Shown here piece after piece: positions 1-6,677 of a stretch of 16,105 nt of DNA (positions are counted from its first letter, which is position 1; each line of letters opens with the position of its first letter). The DNA comes from DRQF01 sp964559135 (GTDB taxonomy: Bacteria > Planctomycetota > GCA-002687715 > DRQF01). The notes below the pieces were generated by a model. It had not been told where the DNA came from. It saw nothing but the letters and a program-made list of their open reading frames with translations, and ran no database searches. A program made the translations under genes and the position numbers. The DNA lies in NCBI GenBank assembly GCA_964559135.1, contig CAZLGG010000091.1, positions 1 to 16,105 of the forward strand, in the 5' to 3' direction.

Positions 1-2110
1 TTTTCTTGCCCATGGCCTTGCGGAGTGAATCGGCCTCGTTGAGGCTGAATCCCGCGAGTGCTGCGGCGATCCGCATGACCTGTTCCTGGTAGAGAATGAC
101 GCCGTAGGACTCCTCGAGAATCGGCTCGAGGATGGGGTGGGGATAGACCACCTTTTCCTCGCCGTGCTTCCGCTTGCAATACATCTCGTGCATTCCGGAC
201 CCGAGGGGGCCCGGGCGGTAAAGCGCCAGCACCGCGATGATGTCCTCGAAGGAGTCGGGGCGGAGCTTTTTCAGCAGCTCCCGCATGCCGCCGGATTCCA
301 ACTGGAAAACGCCGATGGTATCCGCGGCCTGGAAGAGCTTGAAGGTGGCCGGATCGTCGAGGGGCAGAGCGTTGGGGTCGATCTCGAGCCCCTTGGTTCG
401 CAGGACGTTTTTTCTGGCTTTGTCGATGATGGTGAGGGTGCGGAGCCCCAGGAAGTCCATCTTGAGGAGGCCCACCTCCTCGATGATGTCCATCGTCCAC
501 TGGGTCGTGACGGTGTCGCCGTTCTTGTAGAGGGGGACGCGTTCGGTAAGAGGGGCGTCCGTGATGACGACGCCCGCGGCATGGACGGACGCGTGGCGCG
601 CGCAGCCCTCGATCTTGAGGGCCGTTTCGAAGAGCTCTTTGCGTTCGGGCGTCGCCTGACTGAGTTCGCGGAGTTCCACGTCCTGGGCGAGGCTCTTGTT
701 CAGCGTGACGCCCGGGCCGACGGGAATCTTCTTCGCAATCGCGTCGACCTCAGACAGCGGGATGTCGAGGACACGTCCCACGTCGCGGAGGACTCCCTTG
801 GCGGCCATCGTGCCGAAGGTGATGATCTGCGCCACGTTGTCGTGGCCATACTTTTCCTCCACGTACTCGATCACTTTCTGCCGGCCGTCCTTGCAGAAGT
901 CGATGTCGATATCCGGCATCGAGATGCGCTCGGCGTTCAAGAAACGTTCGAAGAGGAGGTTGTACTTGAGAGGATCCAGTTTCGTGATGCCCAGGGCGTA
1001 GGCCACGATGGAGCCCGCCGCCGACCCGCGACCCGGGCCCACGGGGACGCCATTTTCCTCCGCGTAGCGGATGAAGTCGGCCACGATGAGGAAGTAGTCC
1101 ACGAATCCCATCGACACGATGGTTTCCGTCTCGTAGGCGAGGCGCTTCGAAACCTCCTCCGTCGGTTCGGGGTAAAGGCGCGCGATCCCTTCGCGGCACA
1201 GCCGTTCGAAATAGGCCTGGCTGTCCTCGCCGCCCGGTGTCTCGAACCGGGGCAGGAACCGTTGGTTGAAAGGAACCTCCAACTCGCAGCGGTCGGCGAT
1301 CTCGCGGGTGTTCGCGAGGGCCGCGGGCGTCCCCTTGAAGAGTTCACCCATCTCAGCGGCGTCTCGGAGATAGAGAGATCGCGAGTCCATCTTGAATCGC
1401 TTCTCTTCCGACTTGAGCTTGCCCGTGCCGATGCACAGCAGCACGTCTTGCGCCTCGTGGTCCTCCGGCTTGATGTAGTGAACATCGTTGGTGGCTGCGA
1501 TGGGAGTGTTCGTCGATTGGGAGAGCTCGATGAGGGCGCGGTTGGCTTCGAACTGGATCTCGAGCCCGTTGTGCATGAGCTCGATGTAGTAGTTCTCGGG
1601 CCCGAAGATCTCCTTGTACTCGGCGATCACCCGCTTGCCGGCTTCCATCCCTTCGCGACGAATGGTCTGGATGAGTTCGCCGGAGAGACACCCTGAAAGG
1701 CAGATGAGCCCCTCGCCCCATTTTCGCAGGAGTTCCTTGTCCATGCGGGGGCGGTAGTAAAAACCCTCGAGATAGGCCGCCGAGGAGAGCTTGATGAGGT
1801 TTCTGAAACCGATCTGGTTCTTGACCAATAGAGTGATGTGGTAGGTGTTCTTGCCTTTGGCGACCCGCTTGCGGTCGAAGCGGCTCCCATTCGCGAGGTA
1901 ACCCTCCATGCCGAGGATCGGTTTGATCCCGGCTTTCTTCGCGGCCTTGTAGAAGTTGATCGATCCGAAGAGGTTGCCGTGGTCCGTGAGGGCCATGGCG
2001 TCCATGCCCAATTCCCCGCAGCGGTCGATGAGCCGGGAGATCTGGCAGTTGCCGTCGAGGAGAGAGAAGTCGCTGTGGACGTGCAGATGAACGAAATCGT
2101 TGGGCCGCAT
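1..2110 (-). CDS. dnaE: DNA polymerase III subunit alpha (partial, N-terminal ~703 residues)
   Basis: Catalytic subunit of the replicative DNA polymerase. The reverse-strand frame opens MRPNDFVHLHVHSDFSLLDG, the PHP-domain start typical of DnaE. The C-family polymerase motif MPDIDIDF lies at residues 398-405, and KMDFLGL follows around residue 550. Asp400, Asp402 and Asp552 therefore match the catalytic triad of E. coli DnaE (D401, D403, D555) almost position for position. GVFQLESGGM, YRPGPLGSGM and ESYGVILYQEQ follow as expected. The gene runs off the left edge after MGKK, so the fingers, beta-binding and OB regions are not seen. I chose the ATG at 2110 because AAGGA sits 5 nt upstream. An in-frame ATG at 2140 would add ten residues but has no SD. 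The gene is transcribed away from the HEAT-repeat lipoprotein gene. No frameshift or intein is visible. Confidence 0.97.
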   Translation of the reverse strand, partial: MRPNDFVHLHVHSDFSLLDGNCQISRLIDRCGELGMDAMALTDHGNLFGSINFYKAAKKAGIKPILGMEGYLANGSRFDRKRVAKGKNTYHITLLVKNQIGFRNLIKLSSAAYLEGFYYRPRMDKELLRKWGEGLICLSGCLSGELIQTIRREGMEAGKRVIAEYKEIFGPENYYIELMHNGLEIQFEANRALIELSQSTNTPIAATNDVHYIKPEDHEAQDVLLCIGTGKLKSEEKRFKMDSRSLYLRDAAEMGELFKGTPAALANTREIADRCELEVPFNQRFLPRFETPGGEDSQAYFERLCREGIARLYPEPTEEVSKRLAYETETIVSMGFVDYFLIVADFIRYAEENGVPVGPGRGSAAGSIVAYALGITKLDPLKYNLLFERFLNAERISMPDIDIDFCKDGRQKVIEYVEEKYGHDNVAQIITFGTMAAKGVLRDVGRVLDIPLSEVDAIAKKIPVGPGVTLNKSLAQDVELRELSQATPERKELFETALKIEGCARHASVHAAGVVITDAPLTERVPLYKNGDTVTTQWTMDIIEEVGLLKMDFLGLRTLTIIDKARKNVLRTKGLEIDPNALPLDDPATFKLFQAADTIGVFQLESGGMRELLKKLRPDSFEDIIAVLALYRPGPLGSGMHEMYCKRKHGEEKVVYPHPILEPILEESYGVILYQEQVMRIAAALAGFSLNEADSLRKAMGKK

Positions 2111-2293
2111 GGTGTTCCTTGGGGTCTGGGAGAGGGCCATTAGACCCTGTGGCGGTCGGAATGGGGAGGGCCGAATTCGTCCTCGCCATTGCGGCGCGAG
2201 CGCATGATACCGCCTTGCCGGGACGTCCTCGCGTCTGTGGGGCCTGGGGGGGCTTTGGTAGGGTACATCCCCTTGGAGAGAGTCCAGTCCATC

Positions 2294-3304
2294 ATGAAAA
2301 CCTTTCTGCTGACCCTCGCGGTCGCCCTGTTGGCGGCCTGTGAAACCACCTCCTCGAACGCGCCGTCCGACAGCGAACCCGCACGCACGTCCCGTGCGAC
2401 CCGGGAGAGCGGCGGCGGACTTTGGAACATGCTGGACGAGGAGCGGCGACGAACCGCCCTGCGCCGCGCCCGAGAGGGCCGCCGTCGGGAGAACCTCGCC
2501 GCGGAATCGGCCCGCGGCCGCGAAGCCTTCTCGCCCGAGGCGCAGCGCAAAATGGAGACGTGGTGGAAAGAGTTTCTCCGCAACGACCCCAAGTGGCTCA
2601 CGGATCGATTCGCGTGGAGGGCTCTCGGCCACGACGCGCGCGAAGTCCTCGTGGAAAACCTCCTCGTGGTCCTCGTGCGAGCCTACGAGCAGAACAACGG
2701 AGCGTTCTACGAGCGTGCCCGTTCGGAGCTCTTCGAACTCTCGAAGACATCGATTCCCTATCTCGTCGGCGCACTCGAAGCGCAGGCGGGGGACTCGGTG
2801 CTGCGCAAGCACTGCGTCGAACTTCTGGCGTTCATCGGGAAGCCGGCCCTGCGTCCGATCATGAAAGCATGGAGGCGAACGGATGACAGGGGCGCCCGCG
2901 AGGACCTCCTGGCCGCCGTTCAGGGGATGGGCAGTCGAGGCGCGCCGGAGTCGGTCCCGTTCCTCGTCGATGCGGTCGAGGACAGTGACGACATTCGCAT
3001 CAAGTTGCGTGCCATCGAGGGGCTCGGTCGGTCGCGAGACCCGAGAGCCGTCGATCCCCTTCTCGAGTATCTCGAAGACGATGACATCTCGTTTCGGAAA
3101 TTCGCGGCGGCGAGCCTCGGTGGCTTCAAGGGACGGCGCGTGATCGAAGGCCTCATCAACGCGCTGGAGAGGTCCGAGAAGAGGGCCGGCCTCAGCGACC
3201 GCGAGGGCGAGGTGGCTCTCAACTGTCGGCGCGCCCTGAAGGCGAGCACCGGACGCAGTTTCAAGACGGCTTCGGAATGGAGACGATGGTGGAAAAGAAG
3301 GTAG
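2294..3304 (+). CDS. HEAT-repeat lipoprotein, function unknown
   Basis: A 336-residue protein opening with a lipoprotein signal peptide: MKTF, a hydrophobic stretch, then the lipobox Leu-Ala-Ala-Cys with Cys16 as the likely lipidated residue. Residues ~17-90 are a polar, Arg/Glu-rich linker. From ~150 to ~320 come helical HEAT/PBS-like repeats; the clearest are SVPFLVDAVEDSDDIRIKLR, AVDPLLEYLEDDDISFRKFA and VIEGLINALERS. The C-terminus (TGRSFKTASEWRRWW) resembles the Trp-rich tail of many HEAT proteins from Planctomycetota-like bacteria. I infer an envelope-anchored scaffold or protein-binding role, with no defined partner. The start at 2294 places the lipobox correctly; the frame is open upstream to 2189, but that would bury the signal peptide. 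The SD is weak (GGAG, 15 nt upstream). The 3' end overlaps the next gene. Confidence 0.78.
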   Translation: MKTFLLTLAVALLAACETTSSNAPSDSEPARTSRATRESGGGLWNMLDEERRRTALRRAREGRRRENLAAESARGREAFSPEAQRKMETWWKEFLRNDPKWLTDRFAWRALGHDAREVLVENLLVVLVRAYEQNNGAFYERARSELFELSKTSIPYLVGALEAQAGDSVLRKHCVELLAFIGKPALRPIMKAWRRTDDRGAREDLLAAVQGMGSRGAPESVPFLVDAVEDSDDIRIKLRAIEGLGRSRDPRAVDPLLEYLEDDDISFRKFAAASLGGFKGRRVIEGLINALERSEKRAGLSDREGEVALNCRRALKASTGRSFKTASEWRRWWKRR

Positions 3305-3825
3305 CCAAGTCCTCGGATTGGGAGTCGAGCCTGGGGCGGCCGGAACCCGTGTGCACGGCCTGCGGCGCGGCGTTCGCACCCGGCAGCGAATTCATCAATC
3401 AGATGTTCATCGTCGAGGGCCGACCGGAGCGGCGGGTCTACTGCCCCCCATGCCACGACCAGGTGACGGAGGAGCCGTTCGCGTTTTGGCGCTCCAAAGT
3501 GCCCATGCCCGAGGCGGGAAAACCGCGTCCGCTCGATCTCGACTTCCTGGCCGAACTTTTTCGTCGACTGCACGGTGATCAAGTGGATCCGTCTCACGAT
3601 GAGGTCCGATACATCGTCACGCTTCTCCTCATTCGCAAGAAGGTTCTCGTGCAGGAGGGCACCGACGAAGAGGGCGAGGGCGAGGCGAAGTGTGAGATCA
3701 TGCTGACCCGTTTCGCGAAGGAGAAGGAGGGGCCGATTTATCGGACGCCTGTGCCTCTCATCACCGCGGAACGGATGGACGTCATCCGCGACGATCTGGG
3801 ACGGATCTTCAACCTGCAATCCTGA
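3277..3825 (+). CDS. Hypothetical protein with four-cysteine zinc-ribbon-like N-terminus
   Basis: 182 residues; I do not recognise a named family. Residues 26-29 (CTAC) and 56-59 (CPPC) make two CxxC pairs separated by 26 residues, which suggests a treble-clef or zinc-ribbon metal site. The rest is soluble, mixed alpha/beta and charged, with an acidic EEGEGE stretch near residue 125 and no signal peptide or membrane segment. The gene overlaps the end of the HEAT lipoprotein gene by 28 bp, or 19 bp if the ATG at 3286 is used, so the two are probably translationally coupled. Neither start has a good SD. It converges on upp with a 45-bp gap that shows no clear terminator. It could be a regulator or an accessory factor for the neighbouring lipoprotein; the sequence does not decide. 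Confidence 0.7.
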   Translation: METMVEKKVAKSSDWESSLGRPEPVCTACGAAFAPGSEFINQMFIVEGRPERRVYCPPCHDQVTEEPFAFWRSKVPMPEAGKPRPLDLDFLAELFRRLHGDQVDPSHDEVRYIVTLLLIRKKVLVQEGTDEEGEGEAKCEIMLTRFAKEKEGPIYRTPVPLITAERMDVIRDDLGRIFNLQS

Positions 3826-3870
3826 CCGGGGAAGCGTGCCTGCCCTGACGTTCGTGCAGCCGCGGCGGCG

Positions 3871-4545
3871 TCATTCGCCCGCTTCGAGTTTTTCGCCGTA
3901 GCAGAGGTCGCCCGCGTCGCCGAGTCCGGGCACGATGTAACCCCGTTCGTTCAATTCCTCGTCGCAGGTCACGAACCAGATTTCGGCGTCTGGGACGGCG
4001 GCTTCGATGCGCTCGACCGCGCCGGAAAACCCCACCAGGCCGGCGACGATGAACCGTCGAGGGCAAAGGTGGCGCGCCGTCATCATCCGGTGGATGTCCA
4101 CCACCGTCGAGCCGGTGGCGACCATGGGATCGGCGAAGATCACGTCCCGGCCATCGCAGGGCACGAGCGCTTGGTAGTCGAGCTTCACGTCCATGGAGAG
4201 ATCGGCGGCGGGACCGTTCCCTTCCGCCCTGGCCGCCCCGAAGAACATGACGTCGGCATCGGGAAAGACGTCGAGCATCCCGTCGAGGAAGGGGAGTCCC
4301 GCCCTGAGTGCCGTGGCGAGGACGGGTGGCCGGGCCAGATCCAAAACGCCGGCGTCACCCAGCGGTGTCGTCACCGTGACCGCCCGGGTCTCCAGAGTCC
4401 CTCCGATCTCGTAGGCGAGGAAGGACCCCAGCCGCCGGAGGGCTCGGCGAAACGCCCCCCGATCGCCTTGCAGATCCACGGATCTCACCCTGCGAAGCCA
4501 TCGGCCCAGAGCCGGATTGCCCCTTCGGTCCAGAATCTCGGCCAT
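3871..4545 (-). CDS. upp: Uracil phosphoribosyltransferase
   Basis: Cytosolic pyrimidine salvage enzyme converting uracil and PRPP to UMP. The PRPP-binding loop is DPMVATGST (residues 139-147). The uracil-recognition C-terminus is GYIVPGLGDAGD (202-213), nearly identical to the family consensus. RRLGSFLAYEI near residue 40 matches the usual N-terminal helix. Length is 224 residues, slightly above the usual ~208. The start at 4545 is supported by a strong SD (AAAGGAG) 7 nt upstream; the frame stays open to 4635, but that extension has no SD and looks non-coding. The gene stands alone on the minus strand, divergent from mraZ and convergent with the zinc-ribbon gene. A perfect 14-bp palindrome lies just upstream of the SD and could be an operator. 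Confidence 0.93.
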   Translation of the reverse strand: MAEILDRRGNPALGRWLRRVRSVDLQGDRGAFRRALRRLGSFLAYEIGGTLETRAVTVTTPLGDAGVLDLARPPVLATALRAGLPFLDGMLDVFPDADVMFFGAARAEGNGPAADLSMDVKLDYQALVPCDGRDVIFADPMVATGSTVVDIHRMMTARHLCPRRFIVAGLVGFSGAVERIEAAVPDAEIWFVTCDEELNERGYIVPGLGDAGDLCYGEKLEAGE

Positions 4546-4552
4546 GATCGGG

Positions 4553-4559
4553 CTCCTTT
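4553..4559 (-). promoter_or_regulatory. Shine-Dalgarno of upp
   Basis: Read on the minus strand this is AAAGGAG, 7 nt before the ATG at 4545. It decides the start against the longer open frame that reaches 4635. Confidence 0.8.
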
Positions 4560-4566
4560 GATCTGG

Positions 4567-4580
4567 GAATCCATGGATTC
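4567..4580. promoter_or_regulatory. Perfect 14-bp palindrome upstream of upp
   Basis: GAATCCATGGATTC reads the same on both strands and lies 21 bp upstream of the upp ATG, just before its SD. Its place in the 5' leader or promoter would suit an operator for a dimeric repressor. No T-tract follows, so it is not a terminator. The factor is unknown. Confidence 0.4.
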
Positions 4581-4604
4581 TCGGACAATTCTGGGGGGGA
4601 GCAA

Positions 4605-4619
4605 CCCCAAGATTTGGGG
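4605..4619. repeat. Short inverted repeat CCCCAA-GAT-TTGGGG
   Basis: A perfect 6-bp inverted repeat with a 3-nt centre, between the 14-bp palindrome and the 21-bp palindrome. It could form a hairpin in the upp leader transcript. There is no T-tract on either side. Confidence 0.4.
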
Positions 4620-4638
4620 GGTGAGAGGCTCTCAACCC
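4618..4638. promoter_or_regulatory. Imperfect 21-bp palindrome (TGAGAG-G-CTCTCA core)
   Basis: The core 4622-4634 is perfect (TGAGAG, central G, CTCTCA). It extends by GGG/CCC on each side after one mismatch (4621/4635). It lies about 75 bp upstream of upp and ~330 bp upstream of mraZ, next to the AT-richer patch. It could be an operator between the divergent promoters; no regulator can be assigned. Confidence 0.4.
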
Positions 4639-4780
4639 ATCTATGTGGTTGATGCGACGAAACTTGCAAAAAATATCGGTGGGGAGTCTGGACAGGGCTG
4701 TGGGAGTTGGTGTAGCGTAATGGGTGGTTGGGGAGCGAAAGGTGGCTCGATGTTGGCCGCCTTTTCTCCGAGACGATTCT

Positions 4781-4795
4781 TGGGGCGGGTTGGGA
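4781..4795 (+). promoter_or_regulatory. Candidate MraZ operator, TGGGN-N5-TGGGN
   Basis: TGGGG (4781-4785), five bases, then TGGGA (4791-4795). MraZ of E. coli is known to bind direct TGGGN repeats separated by 5 nt in its own promoter, and this pair has that geometry. More TGGG motifs occur upstream at 4680, 4701, 4721 and 4729, with the first three about two helical turns apart. A weak promoter (TTGGCC, 16 bp, GATTCT) would put the transcription start near 4787, so binding could autorepress mraZ. GC-rich DNA yields TGGG by chance, so this is suggestive only. Confidence 0.4.
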
Positions 4796-4954
4796 GGCCC
4801 GCCGGAACGTCGGCGACTCCCCCGGAGACTGATGGCTGGTCAGATCCGGGGGAGCGGGCCTTGGGCCCGGTCGAGTTGAAGGCGCGATGCGCCGGCGTTC
4901 ACCACGGATCGCCCCCGCTGCGGGGGCGACTGAGAGGTCGGGACGGTCCCGACC
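4784..4954 (+). promoter_or_regulatory. Chain of six potential hairpins in the mraZ leader
   Basis: Inverted repeats in succession are as follows. 4784-4803 is GGCGGG/CCCGCC. 4817-4854 has 10-bp arms CTCCCCCGGA/TCCGGGGGAG with an inner CTGA/TCAG. 4855-4869 is CGGGCC-TTG-GGCCCG. 4881-4893 is GGCGC-GAT-GCGCC. 4909-4929 has 10-bp arms TCGCCCCCGC/GCGGGGGCGA around one T. 4936-4954 has 9-bp arms GGTCGGGAC/GTCCCGACC around one G. The last ends 3 nt before the mraZ SD. No T-tracts follow, so these are not ordinary terminators. They could form a structured 5' leader controlling dcw expression, or be protein-binding palindromes. The repeats are directly visible; a regulatory role is inference. Confidence 0.5.
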
Positions 4955-4969
4955 GTGAAAAGGACGCGC

Positions 4970-5458
4970 ATGCTGCTGGGACGACTTCCCAAAGTACTCA
5001 CCATCGATGACAAGGGGCGCCTCGTCATTCCGGCGGTGCTGCGCAAAGAAATCGAAAAGGAAGGAGGGGGTCAAGATCTTCACATCGGCTGTCTGGAGAA
5101 GGGATACCTCTACCTCCATACGAAAAGGCAGCATCAGGACTTCGTCGATGCCCTCTCCGATGTGTTGGACAACACGCGGAAGTCCCGTGAGACCCGGCGG
5201 AGGATCCTCTATCGCTTCGTTCCGGTCAGCCTGGACTCCGCCGGCCGGATTCTCGTGCCCAAGGACCTGAAGAAGGCGGCCGGCATCGACCGGGACGTCA
5301 TCATCCTGTTCATGAACGAGAGGATCGAGATCATGCCCGCGGACAAGGCTGTCGATCTGGCCCAGGAAGACGAGGACTTCGACGACGCGTTGGAGGATGT
5401 GTTCGCCGAGATCGGGGCCCGGCCGCGCGTGCGGGGCAGTGATCAGGGAAATGAGTGA
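4970..5458 (+). CDS. mraZ: Transcriptional regulator MraZ
   Basis: First gene of the dcw cluster; a DNA-binding regulator that forms ring oligomers and controls this operon in other bacteria. The 162-residue product has two SpoVT/AbrB-like half-domains carrying the family DxxxR signatures, DDKGRLVIP at residues 13-21 and DSAGRILVP at 89-97. The acidic tail (EDEDFDD and beyond) is a little longer than in the usual ~145-150 residue proteins. I chose the ATG at 4970 (MLLGRLPK) because AAAAGGA lies 5 nt upstream. A GTG at 4955 is in frame but lies inside the SD context and has no SD of its own. It overlaps rsmH by 8 bp. Autoregulation is plausible given the TGGGN repeats at 4781-4795. Confidence 0.94.
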   Translation: MLLGRLPKVLTIDDKGRLVIPAVLRKEIEKEGGGQDLHIGCLEKGYLYLHTKRQHQDFVDALSDVLDNTRKSRETRRRILYRFVPVSLDSAGRILVPKDLKKAAGIDRDVIILFMNERIEIMPADKAVDLAQEDEDFDDALEDVFAEIGARPRVRGSDQGNE

Positions 5459-6359
5459 ATGGGGGCACCGTTCGGTTCTGCTGCGGACGGTGATCGAGTG
5501 GCTTCGACCGGGCCCGGGCATGATCTTCGCGGACGTCACCCTGGGCGCCGGGGGACACGCGGAGGGGCTTCTCGAGGCGTCGTCCCCGGGGGGACGCGTC
5601 ATCGGCATGGACCGGGATCGCAAGGCACTCGATCAGGCGGCGACACGCCTGGAGCGCTTCGGAGATCGACTCATTCCCCTCAAGGGCGACTTTCGAGACG
5701 CCGCCCGGAGGATCAAGGAGTTGGGAGTGCCGGCGCTCGATGGAGTGCTGATGGATCTCGGCGTGAGTTCGATGCAACTGGACCAGGCCGAGCGGGGGTT
5801 CTCGATTCAGGCCGACGGCCCGTTGGACATGCGGATGTCACAGGGCAAGGGAGTGACCGCGGCCCAGCTCGTGCAGCGATTGGACGAGGCGGAGCTGGAA
5901 AAGATTTTTCGCGAGTACGGAGAAGAGCCTCGTGCTCGCGCCATCGCTCGCAAGATCGTGGAGGTGCGGCAGCGGACTCGCATCCGACGAACTCGCGAGC
6001 TGGCGGAGTTGGTGAAGACCGTTGCGCGCGGTGGGGGCCGCATTCACCCGGCAACGAAGGTGTTTCAAGCCCTGCGGATCGTCGTGAATGACGAACTGGA
6101 GAGTCTGAGGCGGGCGATTCCCCCTCTGGTGGACTGTCTGGCGCCCGGTGGGCGCATGGCCGTGATCGCATTTCATTCTTTGGAGGATCGGATCGTGAAG
6201 ACGACGTTTCGAGACATGGCGAGGGAAGGCAAGGGCATCGTGCTCACGCCCAAGCCCGCGACGCCGACTCGAGACGAGATCCGAGAGAACCCCAGGGCGA
6301 GGAGTGCGCGTCTGCGTGTTTTCGAGGCCCAGGGAGGTGACGGGGAGTCCGACGCATGA
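5451..6359 (+). CDS. rsmH: 16S rRNA (cytosine-1402-N4)-methyltransferase
   Basis: SAM-dependent methyltransferase (MraW) that modifies C1402 of 16S rRNA and almost always follows mraZ. The 302-residue product has the family landmarks in order: WGHRSVLL at the N-terminus, the SAM-binding ADVTLGAGGHAEGLL, GMDRDRKAL, LMDLGVSSMQLDQAERGFS, DGPLDMRM, FQALRIVVNDELESL and AFHSLEDRIVK. The start at 5451 overlaps the mraZ stop by 8 bp, so translation is probably coupled; the AGGGA here lies too close to act as a normal SD. A GTG at 5439 would add four residues and cannot be excluded. Its stop overlaps the ftsL-like start in an ATGA. Confidence 0.97.
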   Translation: MSEWGHRSVLLRTVIEWLRPGPGMIFADVTLGAGGHAEGLLEASSPGGRVIGMDRDRKALDQAATRLERFGDRLIPLKGDFRDAARRIKELGVPALDGVLMDLGVSSMQLDQAERGFSIQADGPLDMRMSQGKGVTAAQLVQRLDEAELEKIFREYGEEPRARAIARKIVEVRQRTRIRRTRELAELVKTVARGGGRIHPATKVFQALRIVVNDELESLRRAIPPLVDCLAPGGRMAVIAFHSLEDRIVKTTFRDMAREGKGIVLTPKPATPTRDEIRENPRARSARLRVFEAQGGDGESDA

Positions 6360-6652
6360 GGGGCTTGCTTTTCGCTGCGGGTATCCTGGTCGTCTTCGCC
6401 GCGATGGGACATGGATTGCTTCTGGACAGCCGGATTCTCGCCGACGCTTATCGCATGAGATCCCTTCGGGAACGCCTGGGAGTTCTCGAGAACCAAGTGA
6501 GTTTTCTGGACGCCGAGATCGCCCGCCGCCGCACGCTGCGGGCGCTGCGGGAGGCGGCCGTGAGACTGGGCATGGACGGCGAGCTCGCGAAGAAAACTCC
6601 TCCTGTCATCGCCCTGCCTCCCGAAGCGACCTGGTTGGATGAAACGGACTGA
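6356..6652 (+). CDS. ftsL: FtsL-like septum protein (one membrane segment plus coiled coil)
   Basis: 98 residues in the canonical ftsL position between rsmH and ftsI. The N-terminus (residues ~3-24, LLFAAGILVVFAAMGHGLLL) is one membrane-spanning helix with almost no cytoplasmic tail. Residues ~30-62 are a heptad-like coiled coil (RMRSLRERLGVLENQVSFLD), followed by a short periplasmic tail. This is the architecture of FtsL/FtsB/DivIC proteins, which bridge the septal synthase FtsW-FtsI to the rest of the divisome. Sequence in this family is poorly conserved, so the call rests on topology, size and position. It starts 4 bp inside rsmH (ATGA), with GGGGAG 8 nt upstream. Confidence 0.75.
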   Translation: MRGLLFAAGILVVFAAMGHGLLLDSRILADAYRMRSLRERLGVLENQVSFLDAEIARRRTLRALREAAVRLGMDGELAKKTPPVIALPPEATWLDETD

Positions 6653-6677
6653 CACGAGGAACGGAGACGAGGAAAGA

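Larger units (their letters stand above)
4546..4969. other. Divergent upp/mraZ intergenic region, palindrome-rich
   Basis: 424 bp without a supportable gene; the open frames crossing it lack SDs and family resemblance. It should hold the promoters for upp (leftward) and the dcw cluster (rightward). Contents from left to right are the upp SD, a 14-bp palindrome (4567-4580), a CCCCAA-GAT-TTGGGG hairpin (4605-4619), an imperfect 21-bp palindrome (4618-4638), a relatively AT-rich patch (4640-4680), scattered TGGG motifs (4680-4733), a TGGGN-N5-TGGGN pair (4781-4795) and a chain of hairpins up to 4954. A weak promoter candidate for mraZ is TTGGCC (4753-4758) with GATTCT (4775-4780) at 16-bp spacing. 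I could not find a convincing consensus promoter for upp. Confidence 0.6.

Noticed and set aside
137..1696. Long + strand open frame (519 codons) opposite dnaE
   Set aside because: It lies wholly antisense to well-supported DnaE motifs and shows the His/Asp/Glu/Val-rich composition typical of a mirror frame in GC-rich DNA; no family resemblance.
2204..2209. TATCAT on the minus strand as a dnaE -10 box
   Set aside because: It matches TATAAT at 5 of 6 positions, but no -35-like hexamer lies 16-18 bp upstream, so it cannot be called a promoter from sequence alone.
3826..3870. Terminator between the convergent zinc-ribbon gene and upp
   Set aside because: No hairpin with adjacent T-tract on either strand; only short GC-rich self-complementarity.
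4355..5623. Minus-strand open frame of 422 codons across the upp-mraZ intergenic region and mraZ
   Set aside because: It crosses the hairpin-rich leader and is antisense to mraZ and rsmH, with low-complexity Pro/Arg/Ser composition; no supported start.
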